NCBI GenBank assembly: GCA_029204225.1
Contig: CM055104.1
Location: 24,319,285 to 24,383,284, forward strand
DNA from: Diphasiastrum complanatum
Taxonomy: Eukaryota; Streptophyta; Lycopodiopsida; Lycopodiales; Lycopodiaceae
Direction: 5' to 3'
Length of the DNA stretch: 64,000 nt
The notes under the pieces are model-generated. The model did not search any database. It was not told the DNA's origin and saw only the letters and a program-made list of their open reading frames with translations. Below are positions 24,126 through 37,893 of the stretch, piece by piece. Made by a program: the position numbers and the translations under genes. Position 1 is the first letter of the stretch. Every line of letters starts with the position of its first letter.

Positions 24126-25440
24126 AGGATATGCTTGTAATTTGGGCACTAGAATTTATGGATAACCTTCTTAACATGGTAGGCCCTGTTGTTGTTTCTT
24201 ATTTTTTCACAACAATCATATACGTATAGTCTTGAATTTTCTCAATGTCCACGTAGACTTGTTACCATGCATAAAATTTCCACAAGTCAAACCATCCCCA
24301 ATGAATAGTACATAGATAATCAATAACATCATTAGAATCATAACCAGCTCCTTGCTAATCTCATCATCTTGCTAGTGTCCACTATAATTGACAAAACACT
24401 GATTTTAATCTAAACATAGCAAGCAAAATAAAATTAAAAAAATTCTGAAGTTTACATTGCTATCATGCAATGAATTGGACATGGCTTTATAAGATTTGAT
24501 TCGAACCCCCCCCCCCTCCCCTCTTTCTTGCAACAATGCTTAGTCCTCATTTTTTTTTTCATCTCCTTTTATTTTATAATCCAAGCTTTAGAATTGTTTG
24601 CCCTTCACACCACTTATATTGAAGCACGTAAAACCATACATTTGTTTCAACAATTTTTTTTGAAATCGATGTGATGTTGGTATTAACATATAAGAAGAGA
24701 AATATTTCTTTACTATGCAAATATTGGTTACTTAAATTGATTTTCAGCCATAGAAGACTTAATATTTTACTGTGAATCAGGGCTTTTGATTGGTTTTCCT
24801 TGGAAATCCATAAATTATCATGGTTTTTTTCATCTATTTCCAAATGTAAACATGGCTTAGTTGATCATTCTTTGTGCAACTAAGAAGGCTGCTATATTGA
24901 AAACAATTAGGTTATAGTTCATCTTTCCACATTGTTAATTCAAGGATTGTTTGAGTATATGTATCTTTGGGCTTAAAACTTTGTTTTAGTTTACGTTATT
25001 AATTGTAGCATTAATGAAATGATTTGATAGATTCTTTGAAAAGTTTTTTGGGTAAGACGTAACCAATATTATGAGCTACTAGCCAATAGTTAAACTTTAA
25101 GCCACAATTTGATTAACTTTCTATCAAGTCTAAACCCTAAGCTACAAACCTTAACTAGTTGGCCTTGCCTTGCAAAGGCAATACTATGTGTGGAGGTTGG
25201 TGAATGGAGTTTAGAAAAAAAAGTCAATGTTAAAGGCTAGTATGTGGTGGCAGCCTAAACTTTAAAGGCTTGGACTTTTACTAAGGCCTGTATAGAAGGT
25301 TTGGATTCTTTTTTTCATTACAATGCCTCATTCCGTCGGGCAGTCTAATAAATTATCTTCTTTGTCTACTGATACCCATATTCTCCATTGATGGTTTGCC
25401 AAGTTCTCAACATGATAGCCATGTTTCAATAGAAGTCTTG
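24122..25440. other. No recognised gene
   Basis: AT-rich intergenic sequence. I saw no supported coding segment. Confidence 0.5.
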
Positions 25441-25449
25441 ATTGATGTG

Positions 25450-25737
25450 TGTAGTGACAATCATCTTTCAGTTGAGGGTCTTTCAAATTTTTCCTCTTAT
25501 AAGGAATGCCTCAAAAATATTGAGGATTGTGCTTGGCCAGAACACTTGCCTCCTACCGTGTATCTGTAGTTGGACAATACAGCTAAAGAGAATAAAAAAC
25601 AAATGGTTTTAGGATACTTAAATATGCCTATAGCCACAAGAATATTCCGAAAGGTCAAACTCGATTTTTCACTTGTTGGTCATACTCATGATCATATAGA
25701 TCAAATGTTTAGTACCTTTATTTTGTTGTTTTTGTAA
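25450..25737 (+). pseudogene. Fragment resembling DUF7869-type transposon protein
   Basis: One reading frame gives CAWPEHLPPTVYL, a TAG at 25567-25569, then LDNTAKENKKQMVLGYLNM, then a KV..F.LVGHTHDHIDQMFSTF block. The pattern Q-L-D-N...E-N-K...GHTH-E/D-x-I-D-Q-x-F-S resembles a conserved family I know as DUF7869, found in many animals, oomycetes and some plants and thought to be transposon-related. Only about 95 codons remain, with one stop, and no further exons were found. The family name is from memory. Confidence 0.55.
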
Positions 25738-28700
25738 ATTTAAATATAATATTTAAAAAATAGAATTAAAAAACTTATATGTATAGGTAATTGCAATGAA
25801 AATAGACATATTATATAAATAGAAAATCAAAAAATAGTACAAAGTAAACAATTATGTAGGTTTTTGGGAGATTTTGAACATTCTTTTTTTGTTGACCTTC
25901 TTGATACATAAAATAACATATTTTTGTAGGTTTATAATTTTTCACACGTTTGTTTTAAAAAAAATATAAGAAAAACACGTCATTCTTAAGATTTGTATGC
26001 ACAAAAAATATGGTTTTTGTGAAATGACCTCTCTTTTGTCAATTTTAAAAGATTCCTTAAGGAGAACCTCACAATGTTTCTCATTCAACTCGCAATGGTG
26101 TTCACTCTATAGGCATCCGCAGCAACAGGGGTTGGTATTTGTGTCTATCGCCTTAATTTCTCATCTTCTTTGTCAAAATCTACAAGTAAAATCTCCTCTT
26201 CTTTCATGCATGCATCCAAGTAGCTAAGCTTTTTTTTTGCATGATAATTTAGGTTTTTTGATGAAGCGTTTGCCATCAACTTATTATCTTGAGGAGCAAG
26301 ACGCTAAAATACGCACATCACGCACCTTCGATGGTTTTTTATCTTCTTTACAATCATTTTAACATTCATGCAAGCATCGAAAGAAGAGACATGTTAAAAA
26401 AAAAAACATATCTTCTCTTGTTTTTTGCAAGCTCAATTATGTTTCGCCATCTTCTCTTCTCTCATCTATTGCTGCTACTATCCTCAATCTCTTTTCTTTA
26501 TTTGCAATGTGTTTGACCTTTTTTTAGGTCACGGATGAGGAGTTCAAGGATTGAGGTGTGCATACTAAAACGTGAATATTAAAACGAGAATACTCTAAAT
26601 TTTGATTGTCATATTGTAAATACTGATCGTGAAACTATGAATACTGATTGTGATACTCTAAATACTAATTGTGAAACTCTAAATATTGATCGTGAAACTT
26701 TGAATACTTTGATTGTGACATATTTTTAATAGTGTAATTATGAATAAAAAATGTCAACTTTTCTAAATACTGAAATTGTAAATATTCAATCGTAAATAAT
26801 AAATCGTGATTTGTTTTTTTGTATCGAATGTGAATTTCATTAATTATATCAAATCGTGAAATCAATTGGTACTGATTCATGATATTTGTGGTTACTCTCA
26901 TAAAAAATTTAAGATGAAATTTGTTAATACATATTGTAATATTGTGAGTATTTAATTGCACAACTCTGAGCACTTTTGTGAATTTAATCGTGAAATTGAG
27001 AATTGTAAAATTTATCACTGCTTTCATCAATTCGTACATAGTAAATTGTGATATTCATTTTCCGCAATTATGAACATGTCATAAAATTTATTACTTTTGT
27101 GAATATTAATTTTAAAAATTTTATATTTAGTTGTAAAATTACAAATACTTAATAATAAAATGTTTCATTATTTTTAAAAACTAATTGCAATAATAAAAAA
27201 ACTACTATTTTTAAAAGTTGTGCATAATATCGTGTCTTGATTCTAAGATTGTGACTTGATAAATATTCAAATATAAAATTAATAATTAGTATATGTTGGG
27301 TTCATTATTACTTTATATGTAACTGTTGAAATGTGATTTCTTTAGGTATGAGTCCATTCTTCTTATGCTCCCGCATGCTTGGATGAATAAACATGACAAG
27401 TGACAATATGTTTTGGTAATTTATTTGACAAAATGTTTTTATTATCTATAATAGTGTCTTCTTTTGTAGGATGTATACAAAATGTCTTCCACATATTGGA
27501 TGAAGAATTAATTTACTTAAATGGGTCCTGAAGACTATGTAATTGAAGGTTGGTGCCAATTATTTTAAATTGTAAATATTGAAAACGAATATCTTGAATA
27601 TTCATCATGATTATTGTGAATACTGATCATGAATATTGTGAATACTTGTGAATATTGATCGTGATTATTGTACATAGTCGTGATTGTTATAAACAATTTT
27701 TGTGATTATTGTGAATATTGATCGTGAATACTTGTGAATATTGATCGTGATTATTGTGAATGTTGATCATGAATATTCTTAAATCCATGCCAACTTCAAA
27801 ATTCCAAAATGATGGACATATTTTGTAATCAAAATATTAAACCCATTGTAAGAAAAACAACTTTGTTTGGTTAATTATGTTGTCTAATACAATGGAATAA
27901 TAATTGTAAATAAACCATATCATGTCAGATCTCTTCACGTGAACTCAATAACAAGCTGATATTTAGCAATTTTAGATTTACAAGTCCAAATTCGTCTTCT
28001 AAAAGACAAAAAGACGAAAGTTGTATCGTAATTAGAAATTGAAATTTCTATTGCTTGTACCAAACATTGATAATATCTATTGAAATTTTCAATGCATGTA
28101 TGCTAGTTATTATAATGGTGTGATGTCATGAAGACCTTCCCATAATGTTGAATTGTTGGATTAATAAAAAAAGAACCATCGTCACACACCATAAAACATT
28201 TGCTTATAAAACTTAAGGACCATAAAAAATTTTCTGAGTTATTATTCTTTTGATCTTCACAAAAAGTTAAAATAAGACAACATGATATGGCAAGGCCTTT
28301 GTGGTACAATACCACATCGTTCTTGTTTATTTCTCATTTCACAAACTCAAATGGTTAAGTAAATTTTGTTGGCCCATTTTATCTTTTGTATCAAGGCACT
28401 TTTAATTTTTTCCGTCAAGAAATCCAAATAAAAACAAATCAAGTGGATCACTTCATGTATTGAGGTATGGTCTTTTTTTGTGATCTTTGCATCCAATAAA
28501 ACAACCGTAAAATTATAATGAGGCTGTTAGGTCAATTCTCAATTGAATGACAAGGTCATAAAAGGACTTTTTCAAGCGTAAAGGATGGTGAGGAAGACCT
28601 TTTTGTATGGTGGACATTTTACCATGAGTCTCACTTATGCATCTTCAAGAAGATAAGTCATAATGTCTTTAAATTTTATCAGGACCTTTTTATGAGCACA

Positions 28701-28851
28701 ATGTTCATGTTCAAAAAAAATTAATGGACTTTGGATTTGATAACATGCCCAAAAATTAGGTGAGGTCATCATAAAGTAATATTTAAATAAAGCAAGGTGA
28801 TGTCACTTTTAAAGTTCAATAATGTGAGGTTTAATGTTTTATGGACTATGG
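25738..28851. other. AT-rich sequence with a recurring short motif
   Basis: No gene is recognised. From about 26560 to 27060 and from 27570 to 27790 a motif like GAATATTGATCGTGA recurs many times with loose spacing, giving degenerate low-complexity repeats. The 124-codon minus-strand ORF at 26665-27039 is a by-product of this. Confidence 0.5.
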
Positions 28852-28978
28852 TTGTTTGGAGGCCCATTGTAAGGATATATTGGCTCGTCCTCTCGTCTTG
28901 CCGCGGTTTGTCGAGTCGTAGTAGGAACGAGAATAGAGGACGAGCCATTATATCCTTACCATGGGCCCACAAACACTC
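28852..28978. repeat. Foldback, arms about 50 bp
   Basis: GTAAGGATATATTGGCTCGT at about 28869 pairs with the complement of ACGAGCCATTATATCCTTAC at about 28941-28960. The arms extend outward through GGGCCCA-like and TGTTTG blocks. It could be a small inverted-repeat transposon or a small-RNA hairpin. Confidence 0.75.
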
Positions 28979-29379
28979 ATGATCATACATAATGTGTGTA
29001 ATGGAAATCTTATAAAAAATAAAAGAAAATCATTTTCAAGATCATGTTTAATAATTTTATTTGTTATGGTTACGTATTTTCAAGATTTCATCCGTAAGGC
29101 TTAAGTATTTTCAAGATTCCATTCATGAGAACTTTCTATTTTGAGGGCTAAAAAATATGGCCAATCTAATTTCTAAAAGATAATGATCTCCTATTATTAT
29201 GCCCTACGTAACCATGGTCCCCAAACTCAATCTAGATCATTTATTCATGTACCATTTGAGTAGACACGCATTATGGCTATACTCTACCAAACGTAGCCTC
29301 TACATAATTTCTTGAGGAAGAGCATCATGTTGGAGAACATGAAAGAATCTTCCCAGCAAATCCCTCTAAGTTTAGAATA

Positions 29380-29382
<3 letters not shown>

Positions 29383-29437
<55 letters not shown>
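29383..29437 (+). repeat. (CT)n microsatellite
   Basis: About 27 CT units. Confidence 0.95.
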
Positions 29438-29439
<2 letters not shown>

Positions 29440-32400
29440 TTCTCAAAGAATATTAGACTCAAGCATTGGTTTGGGATATCCTGATTCGTGTCCCGACCAG
29501 TGCTTGAAAAAAAATGCAAACTATAAGAATGGAATCGACAAGTTTTCTCAAAAAATCAGCATCATAAAATGTTTGATAATTTTTTATATAAGCATATATA
29601 TCTTTTTATGAGTAAAAGTCTTCAAAAAACTGTTCTATAAAAATGCACGTGTTTTGAGAATAACTCACAAGAGGTTTCCCAGCATTGAGTCCTACTTCCA
29701 TTGTTCAAACTTCAGCAATATACTAATGATGGATTGCACACAGATTAAATTAAGGATTTTAAGGCTTCAAATTTCAGCCTTCATGGAACTTCACTTATTA
29801 TGCGACATGGTAATACACACTGGACCGTACTGCTTGAGCAAAGGAAGTCCTTGACTCCGAGTTCCAACCAGTTAACCAGCTCTTTTTTTCTTTAATGTCC
29901 ACTTATGCAGCTCTCAGCTGACGATAGTCCAGCTTTTGACCTGAATTGGGAGTCATCCATGCCACTTATCGAGGGACTAACCACAAAGTAATGCAGCCTT
30001 GATTTTAGAATAAATGATTCATGAATCTGGATTCCCGAAGGTTCGATGATCGATCTGCTTCAGATTGCAATATCTAGCATCGTGGATTGACCGACAACAA
30101 CCCAATTGACATCCACTCCACTCGTCATTCGTGTATAAGGGTCTCCGTCTCCCAACGTGCCCCACGGGATTTCCAATCTCAATCTCCACGTTCATCTCAA
30201 TCTCCAAGTTCAGCTATTGAAAATTGAAGCCCGAAGATACCATTATAGAAAGAGACACAGAGCTCAGAGACGATGGCATTGTCAAAAGAAAAAGACCGCT
30301 AATCCTCCTATTTATAAGCAGGCTGCAGCACCGTTGGTTTGGCTGCTGGAACTTACTACGGAGTCTTTGTATTTAATAAACCGGTGAAAAAACGAGTGAG
30401 AGTATGTGGGCATCATCATCATGCAGTGATAATTTTGACTATGTAGCATGGATGATATGGTCACAAAGTCCACTCCCCTTTACAAAAGGTCTGGCATGGT
30501 GGGGTCCTCAGCCCGGCTCCCAAACAGGACTCAAGTCTCAGCCTCATAAACTTTACAATACTGAAATGGGATGGATAAAATATTTATATAATAGAACTTA
30601 TAAACTTGAAAATTGATGGGGTTGCTAGTTAAATTCTTTCAAACCTAGAAGACTTAGTAGTGCCTTTCGGTTTATGCCAATGGAGGGGATAGATTTTAGA
30701 ACCCGGGACGTTATGTTTGAAAGTCTAGGGCCATACTCCTTGACTTCGTACCCATTTACATAACTGACAAATGAAATGCCACTGCCAACAATTGGCAATA
30801 CTTTTATCAAATTTCTAGGAGCACTACTCCCTCTACTACCACTCCATGAATTCATGGCCAATGTTCCGAACTTTTGAAGCCTTCCAATCCCTTCAAGCCA
30901 ATTTGCCAATTATACAAAAAGCATTTTCCCCAAACAATAGGTTGTTTATCATATACTTTCCACAAAGTGTTTTTGTTGAGTAGTTGATACCTTTCATATA
31001 AAAGAAACTTAGAATTGTCTTGAATGCCAATACATTAAACTTTAAATTGAAAGTTTTTTTTTTTTGTGAATATCTTTCATATACAAGAAGGTTGTCACGT
31101 ACAACAAAAGTCTTGTCACGTTTTGGTATTGTGAAATTTTGTGAGCGCTTTAAAGAGAAAAGTATCATTGACTAAGATCGAATGAAAAGTACTTAGTCAT
31201 TTTGCAAGACACAAATATATCATAAAATTCTAATATAGTGATTGCGATATTTTTATCTTACTTTGACATTTTGTGTTTAGGGTTTTACAATTCAACATGA
31301 ACAATTTTGCTATACTTTTTGCAATTTTGATGATGGTAGTCATGACCAAAAATTGACATGTTTTCTTATTTATGTTTATCACTTGTAAATAGCTCTGTGT
31401 ATTAGCTTGTAGATCAATTAGGAGTCCTTAGTTTGCTAGATATAAGTACAAGTTAAAAACTTAAAATATTCAAGCTAACATTTTCTTAAAATCAAGTTTC
31501 TATAGATGTGTCAAATACTAACAAAATTCATAGAACATTTGAAAGAGATAAGTGTATAATAGTCTCAAATTGTCTCATGAGGAGTAGAAAACGTACGTGC
31601 ATTCATTCTTTGAGCCTTACTTGTTGACCATAATAAATGCCCATGCAACAATATCGTGAGTTTTTCAAAATCAGTTGATACAAACTAACATGAATGATAA
31701 AGTGTCAAAAACATGCCACAAGGCATGTGCAAAAGTGGGACCTTGTCGTACCAATACTTGTGCCACCTGTAGATCCACTGCTACACCACTGGTCTCCAAA
31801 TCAAATCCTCAATCATGGCCCACACCTGTAACCAAGATGCCCTCACATCCAAGCATATCAAATTGATGTACATCATCCAAAGATCTCCCATGATCCAATG
31901 AGCACTCCAAGCCTCATCCCTGATGTATCTCCCAAAAAAAGCACTACTCCAAGCTGCTTTGCCTTGACATCCTATCTAGTCAATCCTGAAAGTTGATTCT
32001 CATTCATTCCTGCTCCAAGCACTAGGGTCTACCAAGGACTCAATGAACGAATACACTCACCATAGGCTATAACTAGATAGCTCACCCATCTCCTCTAGTC
32101 GATACTAATAGTACATGGACTCCTCACCAAGAAACCTATCTCACCATCACATTCATCATGTCATCCATCCGAAAGAAAATGCACTATAAGATCCACTATC
32201 GGAACGAGACACTCTCCCACGGCCTATAATATATCAGGTAGGATAGTTCCATTAGAAATATGTAATCCCATGTCATCTAATCTCCAACAAGTATCCATTA
32301 TCCACCGATATCATCCGAATAATATGTTCACCTAGGGTGCAACTAGACTCTAGATCTTGTCAATAAATTGCATCATGCTTACCAAAGAATGATGAATAAA

Positions 32401-32764
32401 ACACAATATGTGATGCCAAACTAGAGATCACCAACTTGTGCATATAACCATGCAGCTCAACTGAGTACTCACAAAAGCATGATCAATTACTCCCTATGTA
32501 AATGTCTCCATCCATGTTGCCTCACAACCATAGGCATACTAGATCCACATCACCCCGTGATGCACTCCATGCCCTAAAGACATGTACCACCTATAGATAT
32601 ATTCCATGCCACCTACCTCCAAATAGGCTTGACCTATAGTAAAGTCACCACACAATAAATGATGCATTAGTTGAAGAGCATCGTCTATACAGCCAATGGT
32701 GTATCGTACTTAAGCATCCGTTCGTGATGGGCTAAAATAATGGAGCAGCGGACAATTCTTCGGT
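29438..32764. other. No recognised gene
   Basis: Short ORFs only. The minus-strand ORF at 30625-30909 (94 codons, starting MANWLEGIGRLQKFGT) has no motif I know. From 31680 to 32700 the composition is CA- and TC-rich, without a usable frame. Confidence 0.5.
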
Positions 32765-33130
32765 GCACACACTACGCCTATCGAATTGAATCAGGATGGT
32801 GATGCGACTGATTCTACTTGATTCTAACTTCGAAGTCATTAGAATCGCTGGTGTCGATTACGTAGGCAAACACAAATTCGATTGAGTTCCAAAAGCGAAA
32901 GAATGGACAATTCAGACAAAACAGTAAGAGAAATCAAACGGAATGATTTTAAAAGTGTTGCATGCATACTGACATTAATCTAGATGCAATAAGACAATGA
33001 TTTGATTCAAAAAGAGTATGAAAATACAAGTCAATCGATGTTAGAACACAAGACAATTGCGGACGAAATCGCGTGCTCAAAACTATTAGTTCTGTAATAG
33101 CTATGAGCTTATTTTGACTCCTCAGTCTGA
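32765..33130 (-). mobile_element. Solo LTR fragment related to the copia LTR at 51.8 kb
   Basis: ACTACGCCTATCGAATT near 32768, GAAGTCATTAGAATCG and GATTACGTAGGCAAACA run in the same order as ACTACGCCTATCAATTT, GAAATCATTAGTACTA and GATTACGTAGCCAAACA at 51840-51950. It is diverged and lacks an internal region. Confidence 0.55.
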
Positions 33131-34592
33131 AAACAAAAATCGATGCGTGAAAGCATTTATAGTATATGTCTTAAAAAACATATCCCCTTTTTCAAGTGAA
33201 GAATGGATTCCTGCGAATTCTACCACAGTAGAAAGCTTTTGATCATGATTTTTTATGAACATTCAAAACTGCATGAGATATAGCATGTTTCCAAAAATCA
33301 ATAGATCGTGGCCTGCGCCACTTGCTCCTGGGGCCCTAAATTATTTGTGGTAATAGACCTCCCAATGGCCATTACATAATACAAAATGTTTTGAAATGAA
33401 AATTTAAGTAATGAAATAAAATCAAATTGGAACGGAACCTTTTTAGGATGCGTTGCCAAAGTGGGAGAGTGGAGAGACCAAAATGTGTTGGTGGGCGGAC
33501 GTGCAATGTGCATGCAAACCAAAAGGGTACTTGCAAGGAAGGAAGGTCATGATGACTCATGAAAGTGAAAATCATAAACGTCACATTGGAAAAGTCAAAA
33601 TGCATCACCATTTCATTGAATTGTTGTTGTTAAAGCTTTTCAGGCTTTGATGATTGATGCGCCAGCAGGCCAGCAGCAGCAGGAACAGGAGCAACCAAAG
33701 TCAAAAATAACAAAACGATCGGATTCGGATTTGTGGCTTTCCAAGGGATGATGATGATGACATCCCCACGAGTCTTGAGTCTGACTCTAGTCTAGAGATA
33801 GGCGAGGTGGGCCATCGGTCCCAGCCACTCGCCAATGGCCAACGGCCATGTATGTGATTCGGCGAAGGAAGTAGGAACTGAAGCGTTTGGTAGATTCAAC
33901 AAAGTCAAAGGACATTACTGCTTAGAGTAGAGTAGGATAGGTTAGAGTAGACGAAGCAAGACCAGAAGGAAGGAAAGGTCAGAGCTCAGCAGGAGCGGGG
34001 GGAGCTCAGGGAGGTATTGTGGGCAGCATTTGTCAAACGGCAATCTCAAAGTCGTCGATTTGTTTTATCTACGCCTCACGAGTGACAACAGTAACTGAAC
34101 ACAGCACGTCTCAGCTGTGAAGTCGTCATCTTCGAAGCAGACCCTCGAGGGGTAAGAATTTGGTGGGCGATGCAGAAGGAATCGAGGAATTTGGATCACA
34201 GGTTTGAGATTTGCTATATCGGGAGATGAGCAGGGCTCAGATTCATTGGACGTGCTCGTTTGAAATAGTTTACAAACAAGGGGGGGAGAGGGGGAGGGAG
34301 AGGGGGACATTTTGGTACGATCAAAGTCATGAGGGATGAGCTTCATATAACAAAGCTTCAGTTGTTTTGAATGTGCCAGAAGTTTTAGATTAGTGGAACA
34401 TGTGTGTGCTTATGAAGTGTTAGCAGCTTAGATCATGATTTTGGACTTCTTAATCATCGTCAATGATTGCTATGTAGATCGGAAGGGCTATACTTCAGCA
34501 ATTCACATTGGAGGAGCTGCTGTAGAAAGAAATTTACATTGATTTCAGATAGTTTGCGGCGAGACAGATCGAGAGAAGCTGAGAGAGATGTG
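33131..34592. other. Upstream region and 5' UTR of the PP2C gene
   Basis: No other gene seen. It is purine-rich near 34280-34310. An in-frame upstream ATG at 34467 exists with no stop before 34593; the 34593 start is preferred because it exposes the family's conserved N-terminus. Confidence 0.5.
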
Positions 34593-36719
34593 ATGGGCAA
34601 CAGCACGTCACGCGGATTGTGTTGCTTTGTACTCAAGAGTGATCATACAGGTGGTGTTCGATTCTCTGAGCCGCTAGACGAAGGCCTTGGCCATTCTTTC
34701 TGCTATGTCAGGCCTCCATTTCAATCCTCCTCATCCTTCAACTCTCTGTCTAATACCACTGACACTACTTTCTCCCACCCATCCGATGAGTTTCCTCCTC
34801 TGTTACACTCGGATACGATCCTCAATCCGAAGCAAGTCTACGACCTCCAGAACCCACCGACAAATCACATCGATAAGATAAAAAACCTTCCTGAGAAATC
34901 ATTCAAATCAATATCCGGTGCATCCGTGAGCGCCAACACCTCCAATCCCCGCTCCCTCTCTTCCAATGAACGATTCAATTCCTTTCCGATCATCCCTTTC
35001 GATAGAGCAGCTGCTTTTGAGAGCACTTCTTCATTCAGTGCTTTGCCCCTTCAGCCTGTTCCCAGAGGAGTCTTATACTCTGGACCAATGTCAGGCCATC
35101 TTTCTATGTCTGGCCCTTTAGAGGGAGTTGCCATGTCTGGATCTCTAGAAAGAGGATTCATGTCCGGGCCGCTTGAAAGGGGATTCATGTCAGGTCCTCT
35201 GGAAAGAGGCAATCTCTCTGATTCACTGGATCAAGCTGACCGCAGCCTTTTTTCTGCTTCATTGGGAATTCCTTACTCCGGCTACATCGGAAGAAGAAAT
35301 AAATCACTATCTCGTTTAGTGAAAAGTCTTAGTAAGCCAGTAAAAAGAGCTTTGCATAAGACTCTTTCTAGTGTGCTTTTCATAGGTAAATTGCCTGCAG
35401 GGATTCCTCCAAAGAGGTTGAACCAGCCAGAAGATGGAGCTGAGGAGCAATCCTCAGAGGAAATGGGATACGGCTCTGCAGAGGCAGTAGATGCGAGGGA
35501 AGGAAGCAATCTCCAATGGGCACAAGCTACGGCAGGTGAAGACAGAGTCCACATTGTTTTGTCTGAGGAGCATGGATGGATGTTCGTGGGCATATATGAT
35601 GGCTTCAATGGACCAGACGCTCCAGATTTTTTGATGAGCAATCTTTACTCTGCAATCGACAGGGAGGTTCAGGGCTTGCTTTGGGATAGAAAGGACTCAT
35701 CTGAAGCTTCAGGCAATGGTAGTAATCGACAGCCGAAGGCAGCAAACAAAAGGCGTACAAATAAAAAGAGAGTTTCTGCACATGAAATTATCGGTATCCT
35801 GGATTCCTGGGGAACGGAATATATTGCTGCAGATGGCGAAAGAGGAGGAAATGAAGAAGCTACTAAAGTGGACATAAGTAAGAAGATCCAGGTCCGGGAT
35901 GGGCAGAGTTATTCGGTTGAAAACGTGAGTGATCGAAACAATTTTGCGCAGTGTGTATCCCTAACACAGGGAGGTTATGAGATTGAAAGTAATAACAGGC
36001 AGATTGATGCAACTGAATTTCCTGTACATGGTAGTAAAGAGGGACATGATCAGGAGCTTGCTGATAATAAGACAGATATAAAGCTTGAGAGGAGTGATTT
36101 AGCCGAAGAATTACGTAAAACATCGAGGGAGTTGCCCAACAGGCAACGAACACCCATTAGGGAGCTTTTGCAGTGGAGATACAATCGAGATTTGGATACA
36201 TCAGAAGCTGATGAGTCGAATGCTAGAAAGGGGGCAGAACTTCCAAAACGGGATAGAAATCGCTCTGTCGACCATCATGCGGTTCTGAAAGCTCTTTCTC
36301 GAGCTCTACGGGCAACAGAAGATGCTTATTTGGAGATGGCTGACAAAGCTGTTGCAGATAATCCAGAATTAGCACTTGTTGGATCTTGTGTGCTGGTTAT
36401 GCTCATGAAGGATGAGGATGTGTACATCATGAATGTGGGTGACAGTCGGGCTCTGCTGGCTCAGCAAGCAAGTACGGATACTTTTGACTTGCTCTACACA
36501 GGAAAATTGCAACTCAATGGCTATAAGGAGGATCACGAATGGATCATTGCAAGGGATTCTATGCTGCGGATGGAGTTGGAACGTATCATTGAGGAGACTC
36601 CCATGGAGCTTGAGGCTCTTGAACAATCATACGATCCTACTGAAATGGCCCCACCGGCAACCTCATCGACACTGGATACTTTGCAACTGACATCAGATCA
36701 CAGCACCAACATTGAGCAG
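34593..36719 (+). CDS. PP2C exon 1
   Basis: 2127 bp, phase 0 at the end (IEQ, then GTTGTG donor). It carries the acylation site, the SGPLERG repeats and most of the catalytic domain. Confidence 0.93.
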
Positions 36720-37893
36720 GTTGTGTTTTCTCGTTTTAGTCATTGTAGCATCCCTTTCTTGTTGATCGACCGCTCCTTCATCACTATGTCATCTCCATTT
36801 TGTTATGTGAGTCTAACTTGTTCAGCTTAAGTGAAAAATATTTTTCGTATCTTCCTAATTTCTGAAAGAATACTCTAGAGCTGATACTTTAAATTTGCAG
36901 GAGGTACTAAAACTCATGATGGAGCATCCAGATGATGACGCTCTTATCTTCAATGATCGAGTTAAAGGAAGGCTGAAAGTGACACGTGCATTTGGTGCGG
37001 GCTTTCTGAAGAAGGTTTGTGTCCAAACTGGCACATCATCCTGAACCTGCCTGTTTTGCTTCAGAAAATTTCACTTTCCTCTAATGACCCAATTAAACTT
37101 TTACCAGGATTGTTATATTCAATGTGCTTGAGATTGTTTGCCGTCCTCCCACTAAATTGTACTTGCCTTCAACTTTAAACTGAACGCTTGGATGGTGCTA
37201 ATACTTTAAATTTTCTGAATGTCAGCCGAAATGGAACAATGCTTTGCTAGAGATGTTTCGCATCGATTATGTTGGCACCGCCCCTTACATCAGCTGCACG
37301 CCAGCATTGTATCACCATAAACTTGGTCCCCAAGATAGATTCTTGGTGCTTTCATCAGATGGATTGTATCAGTATCTTACAAATGAGGAAGTTACTTCTC
37401 ATGTAGAATGGTTCATGGAGAAATTCCCAGAAGGAGATCCTGCTCAATACCTTATTGAGGAGCTTCTATTTCGGGCTGCCAAAAAAGCTGGTTAGAGAAT
37501 TTTCCATCACTTATTTCTTTGTTTTTTAATATTCTGCATTGCAACCTTATCTGCTTTCTTTTCTATGTAGTGTGCTTCTTGGAGCAAACTTTTGGACAAC
37601 GAAACTCTATCAAATTCTGCTACAATTCTCTAGAGAGGATATGTTTCTCAATATTCAGCTTGTGGGTGATAAAGCTGGTTGTGATAGTGGTTTGCACTAG
37701 GTAGCTAAGCATATAGACATAACCTGTTTTCTGAATTCAGCTCCTAAAATAAATATTTTTTGCCATGGCTACTGCAGGAATGGATTTCCATGAATTACTC
37801 GAGATCCCTCAAGGAGACAGGCGGAAATATCATGATGATGTGTCTGTTATGGTTATCTCCCTGGAAGGTAGAGTTTGGAGATCATCTAGCTGA
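34593..37893 (+). CDS. Protein phosphatase 2C, POLTERGEIST/PLL family
   Basis: The exons are 34593-36719, 36901-37014, 37226-37490 and 37778-37893. They join in frame to 873 aa, close to the roughly 850 aa of Arabidopsis POL. The start at MGNSTSRG gives Gly2 for N-myristoylation and a nearby Cys-Cys for palmitoylation, as in plasma-membrane POL/PLL1; it is followed by the family block [16 protein letters not shown]. Residues about 165-210 hold a tandem FMSGPLERG repeat. The PP2C metal-binding and structural motifs are present: YDGF (D336), VGDSRALL (near 617), [39 protein letters not shown] and [14 protein letters not shown] near the end. The large insertion inside the catalytic domain is usual for this family. 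POL-type phosphatases are Mn/Mg-dependent Ser/Thr phosphatases acting below CLAVATA receptors in meristem maintenance. No defects were found. Which paralogue (POL or a PLL) is not resolved. Confidence 0.95.
36901..37014 (+). CDS. PP2C exon 2
   Basis: 114 bp, bordered by TTGCAG and GTTTGT. It encodes [19 protein letters not shown] and the [12 protein letters not shown] motif. Confidence 0.93.
37226..37490 (+). CDS. PP2C exon 3
   Basis: 265 bp, starting [20 protein letters not shown] after GTCAG and ending in phase 1 before GTTAGA. Confidence 0.93.
37778..37893 (+). CDS. PP2C exon 4
   Basis: Begins [20 protein letters not shown] after CTGCAG, completing the glycine codon left open by exon 3. 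The stop is TGA at 37891-37893. Confidence 0.93.

Noticed and set aside
29325-29519. ORFs with arginine-glutamate repeats here and at 39825-40057
   Set aside because: They are dinucleotide repeats read as RE/SL codons, with no other support.
30625-30909. 94-codon minus-strand ORF starting MANWLEGIGRLQ
   Set aside because: No domain, no neighbouring exons and no splice context; length is within chance for this window.
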